Assembly (NCBI GenBank): GCA_946407745.1
Contig: CAMJPQ010000001.1
Location: forward strand, 186,001-250,000
Origin: an uncultured Clostridia bacterium
GTDB lineage: Bacteria; Bacillota; Clostridia; Christensenellales; Aristaeellaceae
Length of the DNA: 64,000 nt
Direction: 5' to 3'
The translations under genes were made by a program, and so were the position numbers. Positions 40,701 to 48,346 of the stretch are shown here, in pieces (the first letter of the stretch is position 1; each line of letters opens with the position of its first letter). The notes under the pieces were generated by a model. It searched no databases. It was not told the origin of the DNA and saw only the letters and a program-made list of their open reading frames with translations.

Positions 40701-41612
40701 GAGTGGGGCGAGGCGTGGGAAAACATGGCGCTGGAGGAAGCCACGCCGATGGACCCCGCGCTGATGCAGCTGAGCGCGCGGGAGATGCGCGAGGTGATGG
40801 CCGAGGAATACCAGGCGACGGTGCGGCTGAACGCGGAGGCCGGGACGGGCGGCGGCGAAATCGGCGGGCAGATGGCGCAGCAGGCACAGCAGGCGGCCGA
40901 CAGCCAGCCGGTGGAAGTGCCGGTGGAGGAACCGGAGGTGCCGGAACCCGACCCGGTGACGGTGCCGGTGGAGCCGGAAGAGCCGGATATGTCGGTGTTT
41001 GAGCAGTTCTTCACACAGTTGCAGCCGCCGCCGTTCATGGTCAAGTTCGCGCTGCCGGACGGGCAGGCCGACGGCAGCAAGTACACCACGGACTTCAACG
41101 GAGCGCTGACGCCGGGCTACCAGGACGTGAACACCTCCGACGGCGGCAGCGCGGGCAGCAGCTGGGCCAGCGCCTTCCAGGGCGCGCTGGACGCGAACCC
41201 CGGGAAGTTCACCGTGAATGTGACGGCCAGCGGCAACACGAAGCTGCTGGAGAAGGCGGAAAGCGCGACCTCGCAGACCTTCGCCAACGGCGGCCGCGCC
41301 GACCGCGCGAGCATCTTCGGCGAGGCGGGCGCGGAATGGGCCATCCCCGAGGAGCACAGCGCGAACACGGCCAGCCTGCTGATGCGGGCGGCGGCGGCGA
41401 GCGGGTTTACGTGGCCGGAGCTGATCACCGCGGCGGCGAACCGCACGGGCGGCGGCGGCAGCGGCGGAGGCGACAGCCTGACCTACTCCCCCACCTTCAT
41501 CATCAACACGGACAAGGCGGAGGATATTGAGGACATCCTGCGGCGCGACAAGGAGAACATGCGCAGGTGGTGGCGGGAGACGAAGCTGATGGAGTATCGC
41601 ATGGCTTATTGA
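37710..41612 (+). CDS. tail tape measure protein
   Basis: At 1300 residues this is the longest gene. The N-terminal TP901-type tape measure core (FGKESLETYASFDDAMRTVEG, AAALAEAAGSGWSLEEMYQG, STALAGMNLGFDESAQVVDEW) is followed by a hydrophobic stretch (GLAGAAPAMIGVGGAMRMIS). Long helical regions come next, then a Pro/Glu-rich linker (VPVEEPEVPEPDPVTVPVEP) and a C-terminal Gly/Ser-rich part with FGEAGAEWAIPEEHS. It sets tail length: roughly 1.5 Angstrom per residue would give about 0.2 micrometre. Confidence 0.9.
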   Translation: MASTVNTKIIISAFMDNSFGEAMKELNQLSSIPLAIGRNLMPVTAALTKFGKESLETYASFDDAMRTVEGKLGDVGARQMDALRTQAREWASTTRYHATDVAAALAEAAGSGWSLEEMYQGMPSVLNMAAGGNMDLSAALGYLSTALAGMNLGFDESAQVVDEWMKTASSSRATATDIGESLKALGSLATLGDSKEEMFTLLAMMAEFGTTGSEAGYLLRNVMMRMVAPTKNAETALARLGVTTEEWEETLADSKYSPTKAAAALKKLALSAYDTEGNLKPITQIVSELRDATADMTEQQKMDILTDIFPQRSIRGILDLMRATDEQYTQMMANISGSGGYAQYMAELQEGGVGGSMRRLESQWEELQIAVGEQLAPIAMGAMQTIGNVLTGISGMDKGNLNLLTRSLIGLAGAAPAMIGVGGAMRMISMLGTPGGRLTAAVALASLAAGAIGGLIDNMEQLNRQKLVDSFGTATIDTSMLSAALQKMQSEYATASAEVTGYVSAVQQAATDYGTATSSLTGGLWTAVATGLTLTDGQIKDLKGYGETMYRTLMEGARESVNADLSFLEQLSGGLSTEEVLAADSPVNTMGGLLLAAYDELTTQVQAKSDALKAAMKSAFSDKIISTEEYENIMEAVGEMQKLSEVIFSAQAEAEYDDIIRKADRVGIEGVEQFTSEVASARDKRLADLEQSQSKHFTDIMKNYRLAKEWDLEFDDPVSGKRVRARDLGPEWEQRFIGQYNSDAEKQLQQEYSKSNEALLRGWSTSISSSDFAGDWGQLMQMVGSETFGQDAMMQFGNVSEGTGTLQSMVDFANSIVKSMGGAEKLEQTAALWEASGNTEGAATMRGYAAIAGIDTSFDAQNAAQELYNARKYEQEQQAEIAAAQELSSSGGGSVFEAVADAVGEASAALAKILPAEPATAEYTPAPQALPGPSETPAPSRWETDQADAAMAEAQAIMDATAGGGQDLGPTLLETIGTALTPSAGAEEAGAGAGHVAEWGEAWENMALEEATPMDPALMQLSAREMREVMAEEYQATVRLNAEAGTGGGEIGGQMAQQAQQAADSQPVEVPVEEPEVPEPDPVTVPVEPEEPDMSVFEQFFTQLQPPPFMVKFALPDGQADGSKYTTDFNGALTPGYQDVNTSDGGSAGSSWASAFQGALDANPGKFTVNVTASGNTKLLEKAESATSQTFANGGRADRASIFGEAGAEWAIPEEHSANTASLLMRAAAASGFTWPELITAAANRTGGGGSGGGDSLTYSPTFIINTDKAEDIEDILRRDKENMRRWWRETKLMEYRMAY

Positions 41613-41619
41613 GACCAGG

Positions 41620-42035
41620 GCCCCCTCTGCCGCGCGCGCGGCATCTCCCCCGCAAGCGGGGGCGATTCAGGGGCACGTGAGCCGACGGGAGCACCGCGAA
41701 GGGCGGCGACCTCATCCGTCAGCGCTGACGCGCTGCCACCTTCCCCTAAAGGGGAAGGCATAACGAAAGGGCGCGGATTAGCCTTCCCCTTTAGGGGAAG
41801 GTGCCCCGAAGGGGCGGATGAGGTCGGAACCACGGCAAGAGCCCCCTCTGCCGCGTGCGCGGCATCTCCCCCGCAAGCGGGGGCGATTTTGGGGCGCGGG
41901 AGCCGGGAGGGCGAACCCACAAACCTCCCCGGTTCACTGGGTTCGAAGCGCCCGGAAAACAGCCCGGTGGGCTGTTTTCAGCGGAGAACGGGCGGCAGCC
42001 CCGGAGAGGGGGACCGCTTGCGGTGGAGGGGCCTC
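41620..42035 (+). repeat. cluster of R1, R3 (inverted pair), R1 and interrupted R2
   Basis: In order: R1 (41621-41690); R3 (CTGCCACCTTCCCC-TAAA-GGGGAAGG, about 41703-41760); an inverted R3 (about 41780-41826) so that the two face each other; R1 again (41842-41910); and an R2 (41918-42035) whose central palindrome is opened by an inserted ~85 bp element R4 (with the hairpin GGAAAACAGCCC-GGT-GGGCTGTTTTC). No gene is seen. Confidence 0.85.
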
Positions 42036-42079
42036 TCTGGGGAAGGCATAACGAAAGTGCGGAAAAAGGAAGTGAGAGC

Positions 42080-43009
42080 ATGGCGAACACGGCGATCAGG
42101 CTGGACGGCGGAACGGGCAGCCCGGTGAACGTGCCGAAGTCCACCGACGGCGTGGTGGCGAAAAAGGTCACATCGCAGATGGAGGAGGAGGCGCGGCAGG
42201 CGGCGATACGCAGGCAGCAGCTGGAGAGCCAGCAGACCGCGACACGCTTCGGGAAGCAGTACATGAGCGGAAAGAGCGTGGACGAGATACGCGCGATGAT
42301 GGGCGGCGGCTCCGGGCGGGACACCGGCACCGCGACAAGCGTGCCCGGCGACCCGGACAACGACGGCGTGCAGAGCCCCGGCAGCGGCGCGGACGGCGGC
42401 GGGAAAAGCCCGGACGGCGTGGTGGCCTCCTTCGGCGGAATGAACTTCGGGCGCACGGGCAACATGCTGCGGGGCTTTTCCGACCTGAAGATCACGGCGG
42501 ACACGCAGCAGAAAACCGGCGAGAAGGAAAAGGTGTGCTATGTGCAGCGGGAGTGCGCCAAGCCCACGAAAGTGACGGCCACGGTGACGCTGCACGCGGC
42601 GATGGGCTGCAACGTGGGCGCGGACTGCCTGACGCTGCGGAATTGGGCGGAAACCGGCAAGAGCGACTACTTCTACCTCAACGGCGTGAAGCTGTTCGAC
42701 TACAAGCTGATGCTGACCAAGGCCGAGGTGACCTACCTGACCTTTTTCCCGTCCAGCGGGCGGCCGATGAGCGCGCAGGCGAAGCTGACGTGGGAGCGCG
42801 GCGACGCCAGCGGCACGGCTTCCACGCCCTCAGAGACGGGCGGAAAGCAGGGCGGCGGCTACGGCGGCACGGAATCGACGTCCACCGGCACGGGCGGAGG
42901 AAGCAAGAGCAAGGGCAGCGGCGACGGCACGACCGAGAGCAAGAAGAGCGAGCAGGACGCCATCGAGCGGTGGCGGAAGGCGATACAGGCGAAAATGGGC
43001 GCGGCCTGA
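42080..43009 (+). CDS. baseplate hub / CIS-tube-like tail protein
   Basis: A 309-residue protein; ATG 42080 chosen after GAAGTGAGAG. A disordered N-terminal third is followed by a domain with KLMLTKAEVTYLTFFPSSGRP and AQAKLTWERGD, the pattern of contractile-injection-system tube/LysM proteins (PBSX XkdP-like). The C-terminus is Gly/Ser-rich with a final helix (AIERWRKAIQAKMG). It probably links tube and hub. Confidence 0.65.
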   Translation: MANTAIRLDGGTGSPVNVPKSTDGVVAKKVTSQMEEEARQAAIRRQQLESQQTATRFGKQYMSGKSVDEIRAMMGGGSGRDTGTATSVPGDPDNDGVQSPGSGADGGGKSPDGVVASFGGMNFGRTGNMLRGFSDLKITADTQQKTGEKEKVCYVQRECAKPTKVTATVTLHAAMGCNVGADCLTLRNWAETGKSDYFYLNGVKLFDYKLMLTKAEVTYLTFFPSSGRPMSAQAKLTWERGDASGTASTPSETGGKQGGGYGGTESTSTGTGGGSKSKGSGDGTTESKKSEQDAIERWRKAIQAKMGAA

Positions 43010-43014
43010 CACCC

Positions 43015-43258
43015 CAACCCCCTGCGAAGGGCGCCCCCTCTGCCGCGTGCGCGGCATCTCCCCCGCGAGCGGGGGCGATTTTGGGGGCGCGGGAGCCGGC
43101 GGGAGTACCGCGAAGGGCGGCGACCTCATCCGGCGCTGCGCGCCACCTTCCCCTGAAGGGGAAGGCATAATTTGGGGGGCACGGGAGCCGGGAGAGCGAA
43201 CCCACAAACCTCCCCATTTTAATGGGGAGGGGGACCGCCTGCGGTGGAGGGGGCGCAA
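43015..43258 (+). repeat. R1 + R3 + R2 palindromic repeats
   Basis: R1 from 43033, an uninterrupted R3 (about 43121-43167, CCACCTTCCCC-TGAA-GGGGAAGG), and an uninterrupted R2 (about 43198-43253). A 12 bp inverted repeat ACCGCC(C)GGCGC...GCCAGGCGGT follows (43261-43290). No gene is seen up to 43389. Confidence 0.85.
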
Positions 43259-43389
43259 AAACCGCCCGGCGCGAAGTGCGCCAGGCGGTTTAGTGGGGAT
43301 TTTGTGCAGATCGTCCCCGACAAGGGTTAGTTTATCACATTCGGCCCGGCCGGTCAAGCAGAGGGCCTTGCGGAAAAGGAGGGGGCCGG

Positions 43390-43701
43390 ATGGCAAAATA
43401 CCTGATCGACAACCGGCAGGAGCCGGTGAATTTTTCGGCGAAAGGGCTGGAGCGGACGGTGCAGAACTGCAAAAATTTGCTGATGTGCCGCACGGGCGAG
43501 GTGCCCTACGACCGCAGGCGCGGCGTGAACGCACAGCTTTTCGACCGCCCGATCGGCTACCTGAACGCGCGGCTGCTGCCGGAGATGGAGCGCACGATGG
43601 CGCTGTGCAACCCGGAGGCGAAGCTGGCGAACGCGCGGGCGTACCTGGACGCGGACGGCGGGCTGATGATCGAGACGATTGTGGACATCGAGGAGGGATA
43701 A
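43390..43701 (+). CDS. baseplate wedge protein (gp25-like)
   Basis: A 103-residue protein of the T4 gp25/P2 W type (LERTVQNCKNLLMCRTGEVPYDRRRGV then MERTMALCNPEAKL). It initiates sheath assembly at the baseplate. AAGGAGGGGG precedes the ATG. Baseplate J follows after 3 bases. Confidence 0.85.
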   Translation: MAKYLIDNRQEPVNFSAKGLERTVQNCKNLLMCRTGEVPYDRRRGVNAQLFDRPIGYLNARLLPEMERTMALCNPEAKLANARAYLDADGGLMIETIVDIEEG

Positions 43702-43704
43702 GCG

Positions 43705-44805
43705 TTGGCGGACAGCCTGAGATATGTAAGCTATGACGCCGCGGGCGTGTGGAAGCTGATCACGGACGCGTACCTGGAGGCGGGCGGCGACCCGCTGTAC
43801 CCGGGCGACGAAAAAGAAATGCTGCTGCGCAGCGTGCAGGCGGTGGCGGCGCAGGTGCTCGCCTCGGTGGACACGGCGCTGAAAATGCAGACGCTGCGCT
43901 ACGCGCTGGGCGACTACCTGGACATCATCGGCGACAACCGGGCGTGCGCGCGCATGGAGGCCACGCAGGCCACGGGCCGCGTGCGCATCACCATGCAGCC
44001 GACCGGCCTGCAGGACACCCTGCCGGAGGGCACCGCGATGACGGTGGACGGCAACGTGAACTTCGAGCTGGCGGAGGACGTGGCGGTGACGGGCTTTGAG
44101 CAGGTGAGCGAGGCCGCCGTCCGCTGCCAGACGGCGGGCGTGATCGGCAACGCGGTGGCGGAGGGCACGCCGCTGCAGCTGCTGGCCGGGCACCCGGCGG
44201 TGGTTTCCATCGTGCTGGTGGAGGAAACGGGCGGCGGCCAGGACCGCGAGGGCGACGAGAGCTACCGCGAGCGCATCCGGCTTTCCGGCATGGGCGAGGT
44301 GACCACCGGCCCGGCCACGCAGTACGAGGCGGCGGCGCGGGCGGTTTCCAGCCGGATACTCGACGCGAAGGCAAGCCGCATCGCGGCCGGGCAGGTGGGC
44401 GTGGCGCTGCTGCTGGACTCCGACGAGGGGGCGGCGGCGGTGATTTCCGCCGTGGAAAGCGCGCTGAACGACGAAAACGTGCGCCCGCTGACCGACCAGG
44501 TGACCGTGGGGCTGGCCGTGGAAAAGACCTACACGATGAACGTGGAGGTGACGGTGGAGGCCGCGGGCGGCGGCAGCGCCCTGAGCGAGGCCGTGACCGA
44601 ATGGCAGCAGTGGCAGGGCGGCGCGATCGGCCGCGCGTTCAACCCGGACCGGCTGATGAGCATGCTGTACACCGCCGGGGCGGTGCGGGTGCGGTGGCTT
44701 TCCGGCAGCGGGTTTGACGGCGGGGACGCCGTTTACACGCCGGTGGCCTGGAGCGTGCACTGCATGGGCGAGGTGACGCTGACCACCGTGCAGGGCGGCG
44801 AGTAA
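43705..44805 (+). CDS. baseplate J-like protein
   Basis: A 366-residue protein starting at TTG 43705 (GAGGAGGGA upstream). Family marks: YALGDYLDIIGDNRACARMEATQATG, TLPEGTAMTVDGNVNFEL, AVAEGTPLQLL and EGDESYRERIRLS. It is the main wedge component of the P2/Mu-type baseplate. Confidence 0.9.
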   Translation: MADSLRYVSYDAAGVWKLITDAYLEAGGDPLYPGDEKEMLLRSVQAVAAQVLASVDTALKMQTLRYALGDYLDIIGDNRACARMEATQATGRVRITMQPTGLQDTLPEGTAMTVDGNVNFELAEDVAVTGFEQVSEAAVRCQTAGVIGNAVAEGTPLQLLAGHPAVVSIVLVEETGGGQDREGDESYRERIRLSGMGEVTTGPATQYEAAARAVSSRILDAKASRIAAGQVGVALLLDSDEGAAAVISAVESALNDENVRPLTDQVTVGLAVEKTYTMNVEVTVEAAGGGSALSEAVTEWQQWQGGAIGRAFNPDRLMSMLYTAGAVRVRWLSGSGFDGGDAVYTPVAWSVHCMGEVTLTTVQGGE

Positions 44806-44819
44806 AGGAGGCGCGGCGC

Positions 44820-45473
44820 GTGGAAATCAGCGTGACATTTGACATTGAGCGGCTGGTGCCGCGCTTTCTGCTGGCGGACAAAAACGGCTGGGCGCTGTGC
44901 CAGGGCATCGAGAAGGCCTTCCGCGCGATGATCGACGCCGCGAACGGGGGCGTGAAAATCCTCACGGACGTGGAGGCCATGCCGGAATGGCGGCTGGACG
45001 AGTGCGCGTGGGAAATGAATTGTCTGTACGACTACAACGCGGACGTGGACAGCAAGCGCGCGTGGATCCGCTCCGCCATACAGTGCGGGCGGGTGCTGGG
45101 CACGCCGGGCGGCCTGAAGCAGTACCTGGAGGGCGTGTTCGACCGGGTTGAAATCAAGGAAAACTGGGACTACGGCGGCGACCCGTACCACTACAAGGTG
45201 GAAACGTGGGGCGAGTGGACGCCGGACAAGGAAAACTGGTTGAAAGAGGCTGCGGATGAGGCCGGGAGCCTGCGCAGCGTGAACGACGGGCTGATCATCC
45301 ACAACACGCCGGCGGAGAGCGAGCTGCAGGTGTACGTGGGCATCGCGCTGTACGGGCACGAGCGGCAGCGCTTTGCGCAGGGCGAGCAGCCGGATTTGGA
45401 CAGCGAGGATCTGCTGGCCGACGGCGGCGGGGTGCTGCTGGCGGACGGATGGGGGGTTGTGCTGGGAGGGTGA
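44820..45473 (+). CDS. tail protein I (P2 gpI-like)
   Basis: A 217-residue protein starting at GTG 44820 (AAAGGAGG upstream). LPRFLLADKNGWALCQGIEKAF-type start, then AMPEWRLDECAWEMNCLYDYNADVD, and RAWIRSAIQCGRVLGTPGGL are typical of phage tail protein I, which follows J in the P2 order. It belongs to the baseplate wedge. Confidence 0.85.
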   Translation: MEISVTFDIERLVPRFLLADKNGWALCQGIEKAFRAMIDAANGGVKILTDVEAMPEWRLDECAWEMNCLYDYNADVDSKRAWIRSAIQCGRVLGTPGGLKQYLEGVFDRVEIKENWDYGGDPYHYKVETWGEWTPDKENWLKEAADEAGSLRSVNDGLIIHNTPAESELQVYVGIALYGHERQRFAQGEQPDLDSEDLLADGGGVLLADGWGVVLGG

Positions 45474-45756
45474 ACCACCCCCTCTGCCGCGTGCGCGGCA
45501 TCTCCCCCGCAAGCGGGGGCGATTTTGGGGCGCGGGAGCCGACGGGAGTACCGCGAAGGGCGGCGACCTCATCCGTCAGCGCTGACGCGCTGCCACCTTC
45601 TCCGGGGCTGCCGCCCGGCCTACGCTGAAAACAGTCCACCGGACTGTTTTCCGGGCGCTTCGGCCCCTGAAGGGGAAGGCACGGGAGCCGGGAGAGCGAA
45701 CCCACAAACCTCCCCATTTTAATGGGGAGGGGGACCGCCTGCGGTGGAGGGGTCCC
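45474..45756 (+). repeat. R1 + interrupted R3 + R2 palindromic repeats
   Basis: R1 from 45478, an R3 (about 45563-45681) whose centre is opened by the ~85 bp element R4 in inverted orientation (hairpin GAAAACAGTCC-ACC-GGACTGTTTTC), then an intact R2 (about 45700-45752). No gene is seen. Confidence 0.85.
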
Positions 45757-45791
45757 ATTCTGCCGCGTGCGCGGCATGGAGGCGATGAAAA

Positions 45792-46004
45792 ATGAGGACA
45801 TGGATCTGCGCCAGCGGCGAGAGCTTCGACCTGATCGCGCTGAAGGTGTACGGCAGCGAGGAATACGCCGAGCAGCTGCTGGAGGCGAACCCGGACCACG
45901 TGGGGACGCTGATTTTCAGCGGCGGCGAGGTGCTGATTCTGCCGGAAATTGAGATACCGGAGGACGGCGAAAAGGCGGAGGAGAGCACGGCGCCGTGGCT
46001 GTGA
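45792..46004 (+). CDS. tail protein X (LysM-like)
   Basis: A 70-residue protein with a LysM-like unit (CASGESFDLIALKVYGSEEYAEQLLEANPDH), as in P2 gpX and the end of XkdP. It helps join tube and hub. GGAGGCGATGAAA precedes the ATG. Confidence 0.8.
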   Translation: MRTWICASGESFDLIALKVYGSEEYAEQLLEANPDHVGTLIFSGGEVLILPEIEIPEDGEKAEESTAPWL

Positions 46005-46026
46005 CCGGCCCCCGGGAGGCGAGAAA

Positions 46027-46917
46027 ATGCGGCTATACTACCAGGAAAAGGACATCACCGACCGGGTGGAGGTGCTGGAGGCGAAGTGCCACAACGGCAT
46101 TCACGAGATCTGCGGGTGCGACATCCTGCTGAACGGGGCGGACAAATGGTACGCGTGGCAGCCGAAAATCGGCGACACGATCCGCCTGACGGACGGAAAG
46201 CTGGACAGCGGGAAAATGTACCTTGACAGCGTGATGCCGCAGGATGGGCGCTTCCGGCTGATTGGCCTGGCGGCGAAGATGAACCGGCAGGCGAAGGCCT
46301 GGCAGAGCTTTGAGAAAATGACGCTGAGCCAGATCGCGAGCCAGATGGCCGCGGAGAGCGGGCTGGGGCTGGAGATGTGGGGCATCAGCGGCGGGTACCG
46401 CTACGAGTGGCTGGTGCGGAAGAACGAGACGCCGATCGAGCTCATGCAGCGCCTGGCCATGCTGGAGGGCGGCACGCTGAAGCTGGTGGACGGGAAAATG
46501 ACGCTGATCTCGTGGGACTACGCGCGGAGCCTTTCCCCCGCGATGACCTACGAGCTGCGGGCGGACAACGTCCTCTCCCACTGGAAAATCGGCGCGGACC
46601 GCGCGAGCGCCATGACCGGCTGGGGCCTGTACGGCACGGCGGCGGCGCAGAGCGGGGAAAACGGGCGGCGGCTGCGGGCCTACCTGCCCGCCCCGGACAC
46701 GGCGACGGCGAAGCGGTGGGCGCGGGGCATTCTGCTGGAGAAAAACAGCCACGTGGAGACGGTGACGCTGCGCGTGGACTTTGAACACGCCGCGACGGCG
46801 ATGGGCCGCGTGAACGTGATCAGCGGGACGGACATGGACGGCGCGTGGCTGGTGAGGCGGGTGGAGCACGACTACAAGCGCGGGATCAGTGAGGAAGAGC
46901 TGATGAGGTGCGTGTGA
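46027..46917 (+). CDS. late control D / hub protein (gpD, VgrG-like)
   Basis: A 296-residue protein (ATG 46027). Typical hub features: YQEKDITDRVEVLEAKCHNG, then KIGDTIRLTDGKLDSGKMYLDS, LSQIASQMAAESGLGL and VRKNETPIELMQRLAMLEGG. It forms the trimeric hub and spike base. It follows gene X, as in the P2 order. Confidence 0.85.
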   Translation: MRLYYQEKDITDRVEVLEAKCHNGIHEICGCDILLNGADKWYAWQPKIGDTIRLTDGKLDSGKMYLDSVMPQDGRFRLIGLAAKMNRQAKAWQSFEKMTLSQIASQMAAESGLGLEMWGISGGYRYEWLVRKNETPIELMQRLAMLEGGTLKLVDGKMTLISWDYARSLSPAMTYELRADNVLSHWKIGADRASAMTGWGLYGTAAAQSGENGRRLRAYLPAPDTATAKRWARGILLEKNSHVETVTLRVDFEHAATAMGRVNVISGTDMDGAWLVRRVEHDYKRGISEEELMRCV

Positions 46918-46920
46918 GGG

Positions 46921-47255
46921 CACCCCAACCCCCTGCCCCCTTCCCCTCGGGGGGAAGGGGGAATTTTGGTTAGCCCTGGGGGAGTTTTTCCACGGGGAAA
47001 ACTCCCCCAGACCCCCGGTAAGGCGCTCCTGCGGAGGGCGGCCACAAAACAGGCCTTCCCCTTTAGGGGAAGGTGCCCCAAAGGGGCGGATGAGGTCGGA
47101 ACCCATGCAAGGGCGCTCCTGCGGAGGGCTGGCGCGGGGAAAACCTCCCCGGTTCACTGGGTTCGAAGCGCCAGGAAAACAGCCCGGTGGGCTGTTTTCA
47201 GCGGAGAACGGGCGGCAGCCCCGGAGAGGGGGACCGCCTGCGGTGGAGGGGCCCT
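46921..47255 (+). repeat. R5 + inverted R3 + interrupted R2 palindromic repeats
   Basis: R5 (46921-47040), an inverted R3 (about 47052-47100, GCCTTCCCC-TTTA-GGGGAAGG), then R2 (47143-47255) opened by element R4 at the same position and orientation as the copy at 41918-42035. No gene is seen. Confidence 0.85.
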
Positions 47256-47296
47256 CTTTATCAAATCAATCCACGACACAAAGGAGGAATGCGACT

Positions 47297-48331
47297 GTGT
47301 TTTCTGTGGCGCCGGTGATCACCGACACGGGAAAGACGCTGCTGCTGCGGGCGGCGGCGGGCGAGGCGTTTACTTTTACCAAGTTCCAGGCCGGCAGCGG
47401 CGAGCTGGGGCCGGGAGAGACACCGCAGAGCATGCGGGCGCTGAAAGAGGTGGAGATCGCGAGCATCCCCATCACGGAGGCGGAGGACACGGCGGAGCAG
47501 GGCTTCATCCAGCTGACGGCGGAGTTCGACAACCAGAGCGCGGTGCAGGAGGCCTTCCGCTGGACGGAGCTGGGGCTGATCGCTGAGGACGCGCAGCACA
47601 ACGAGTACCTGTACGCCTACGCCTGCGACGTGGAATACGCGCAGCTGCTGACCCCCGGCGGCGGCAGCGTGAGCGTGGAGCAGGCGATCAGCTGCGTGAT
47701 TGCGGTGGGCGACACGGACAACATCACGGCCTACGTGATACCGCACTCGACCTACGCGCTGCAGGCGGACTTCCAGGCGCACCTGGACGATACAAACAAC
47801 CCGCACCATGTGACGCTGGCGCAGCTGGGCGCGGCGGCGGAGGACCACACGCACACGGCGGCAGACGTCACCGACGGCATCTTCCCTATTGAGCGCGGCG
47901 GCACGGGCGTGAACACGCTGGAGGCGCTGCGGAACCTCCTCAGTCTGGACTGGGTGATCGGCTTTTACACGGGCGACGGCGCGATGCGGCACAACATCCC
48001 GCTGGGGTTCCGGCCGAGCCGCGTGGTGATCGTCGAGACGATGTCCGGCAACCCGGAGCTGCTGGGCGAGAGCGGCTGGTCAACTGTGGACGCGAGAGAC
48101 AACTCGGTGAATGTGTACAACCGCCCGCACATTTTTTACATCGAGCCGGGGAAGAACCTGATCCACTTCGGCTGCCCGCAGACGCTGATCACGGCGGACG
48201 CGGACACGCTTTTTGCCAAAGGCCACGGCGGCGCGGCGGTGACGGACAGCGGCTTTGCCGTGGGCTACTACAAGGAGCTGACGCGGGTGAACAAAAACGG
48301 CGTGACCTATATGTACCTGGCGTGGAGATAA
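47297..48331 (+). CDS. tail collar fibre protein
   Basis: A 344-residue protein starting at GTG 47297 (AAGGAGG 9 bases before). The N-terminal 150 residues fit the phage tail-collar fibre domain (FSVAPVITDTGKTLLLRAAAG, FTFTKFQAGSGELGPGE). A fibre connector follows (NNPHHVTLAQLGAAAEDHTH, then IERGGTGVNT), then a C-terminal receptor part. Histidine-rich HxH motifs coordinate metal in trimeric fibres. Confidence 0.85.
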   Translation: MFSVAPVITDTGKTLLLRAAAGEAFTFTKFQAGSGELGPGETPQSMRALKEVEIASIPITEAEDTAEQGFIQLTAEFDNQSAVQEAFRWTELGLIAEDAQHNEYLYAYACDVEYAQLLTPGGGSVSVEQAISCVIAVGDTDNITAYVIPHSTYALQADFQAHLDDTNNPHHVTLAQLGAAAEDHTHTAADVTDGIFPIERGGTGVNTLEALRNLLSLDWVIGFYTGDGAMRHNIPLGFRPSRVVIVETMSGNPELLGESGWSTVDARDNSVNVYNRPHIFYIEPGKNLIHFGCPQTLITADADTLFAKGHGGAAVTDSGFAVGYYKELTRVNKNGVTYMYLAWR

Positions 48332-48346
48332 GGGAGGCGCGGCGAA

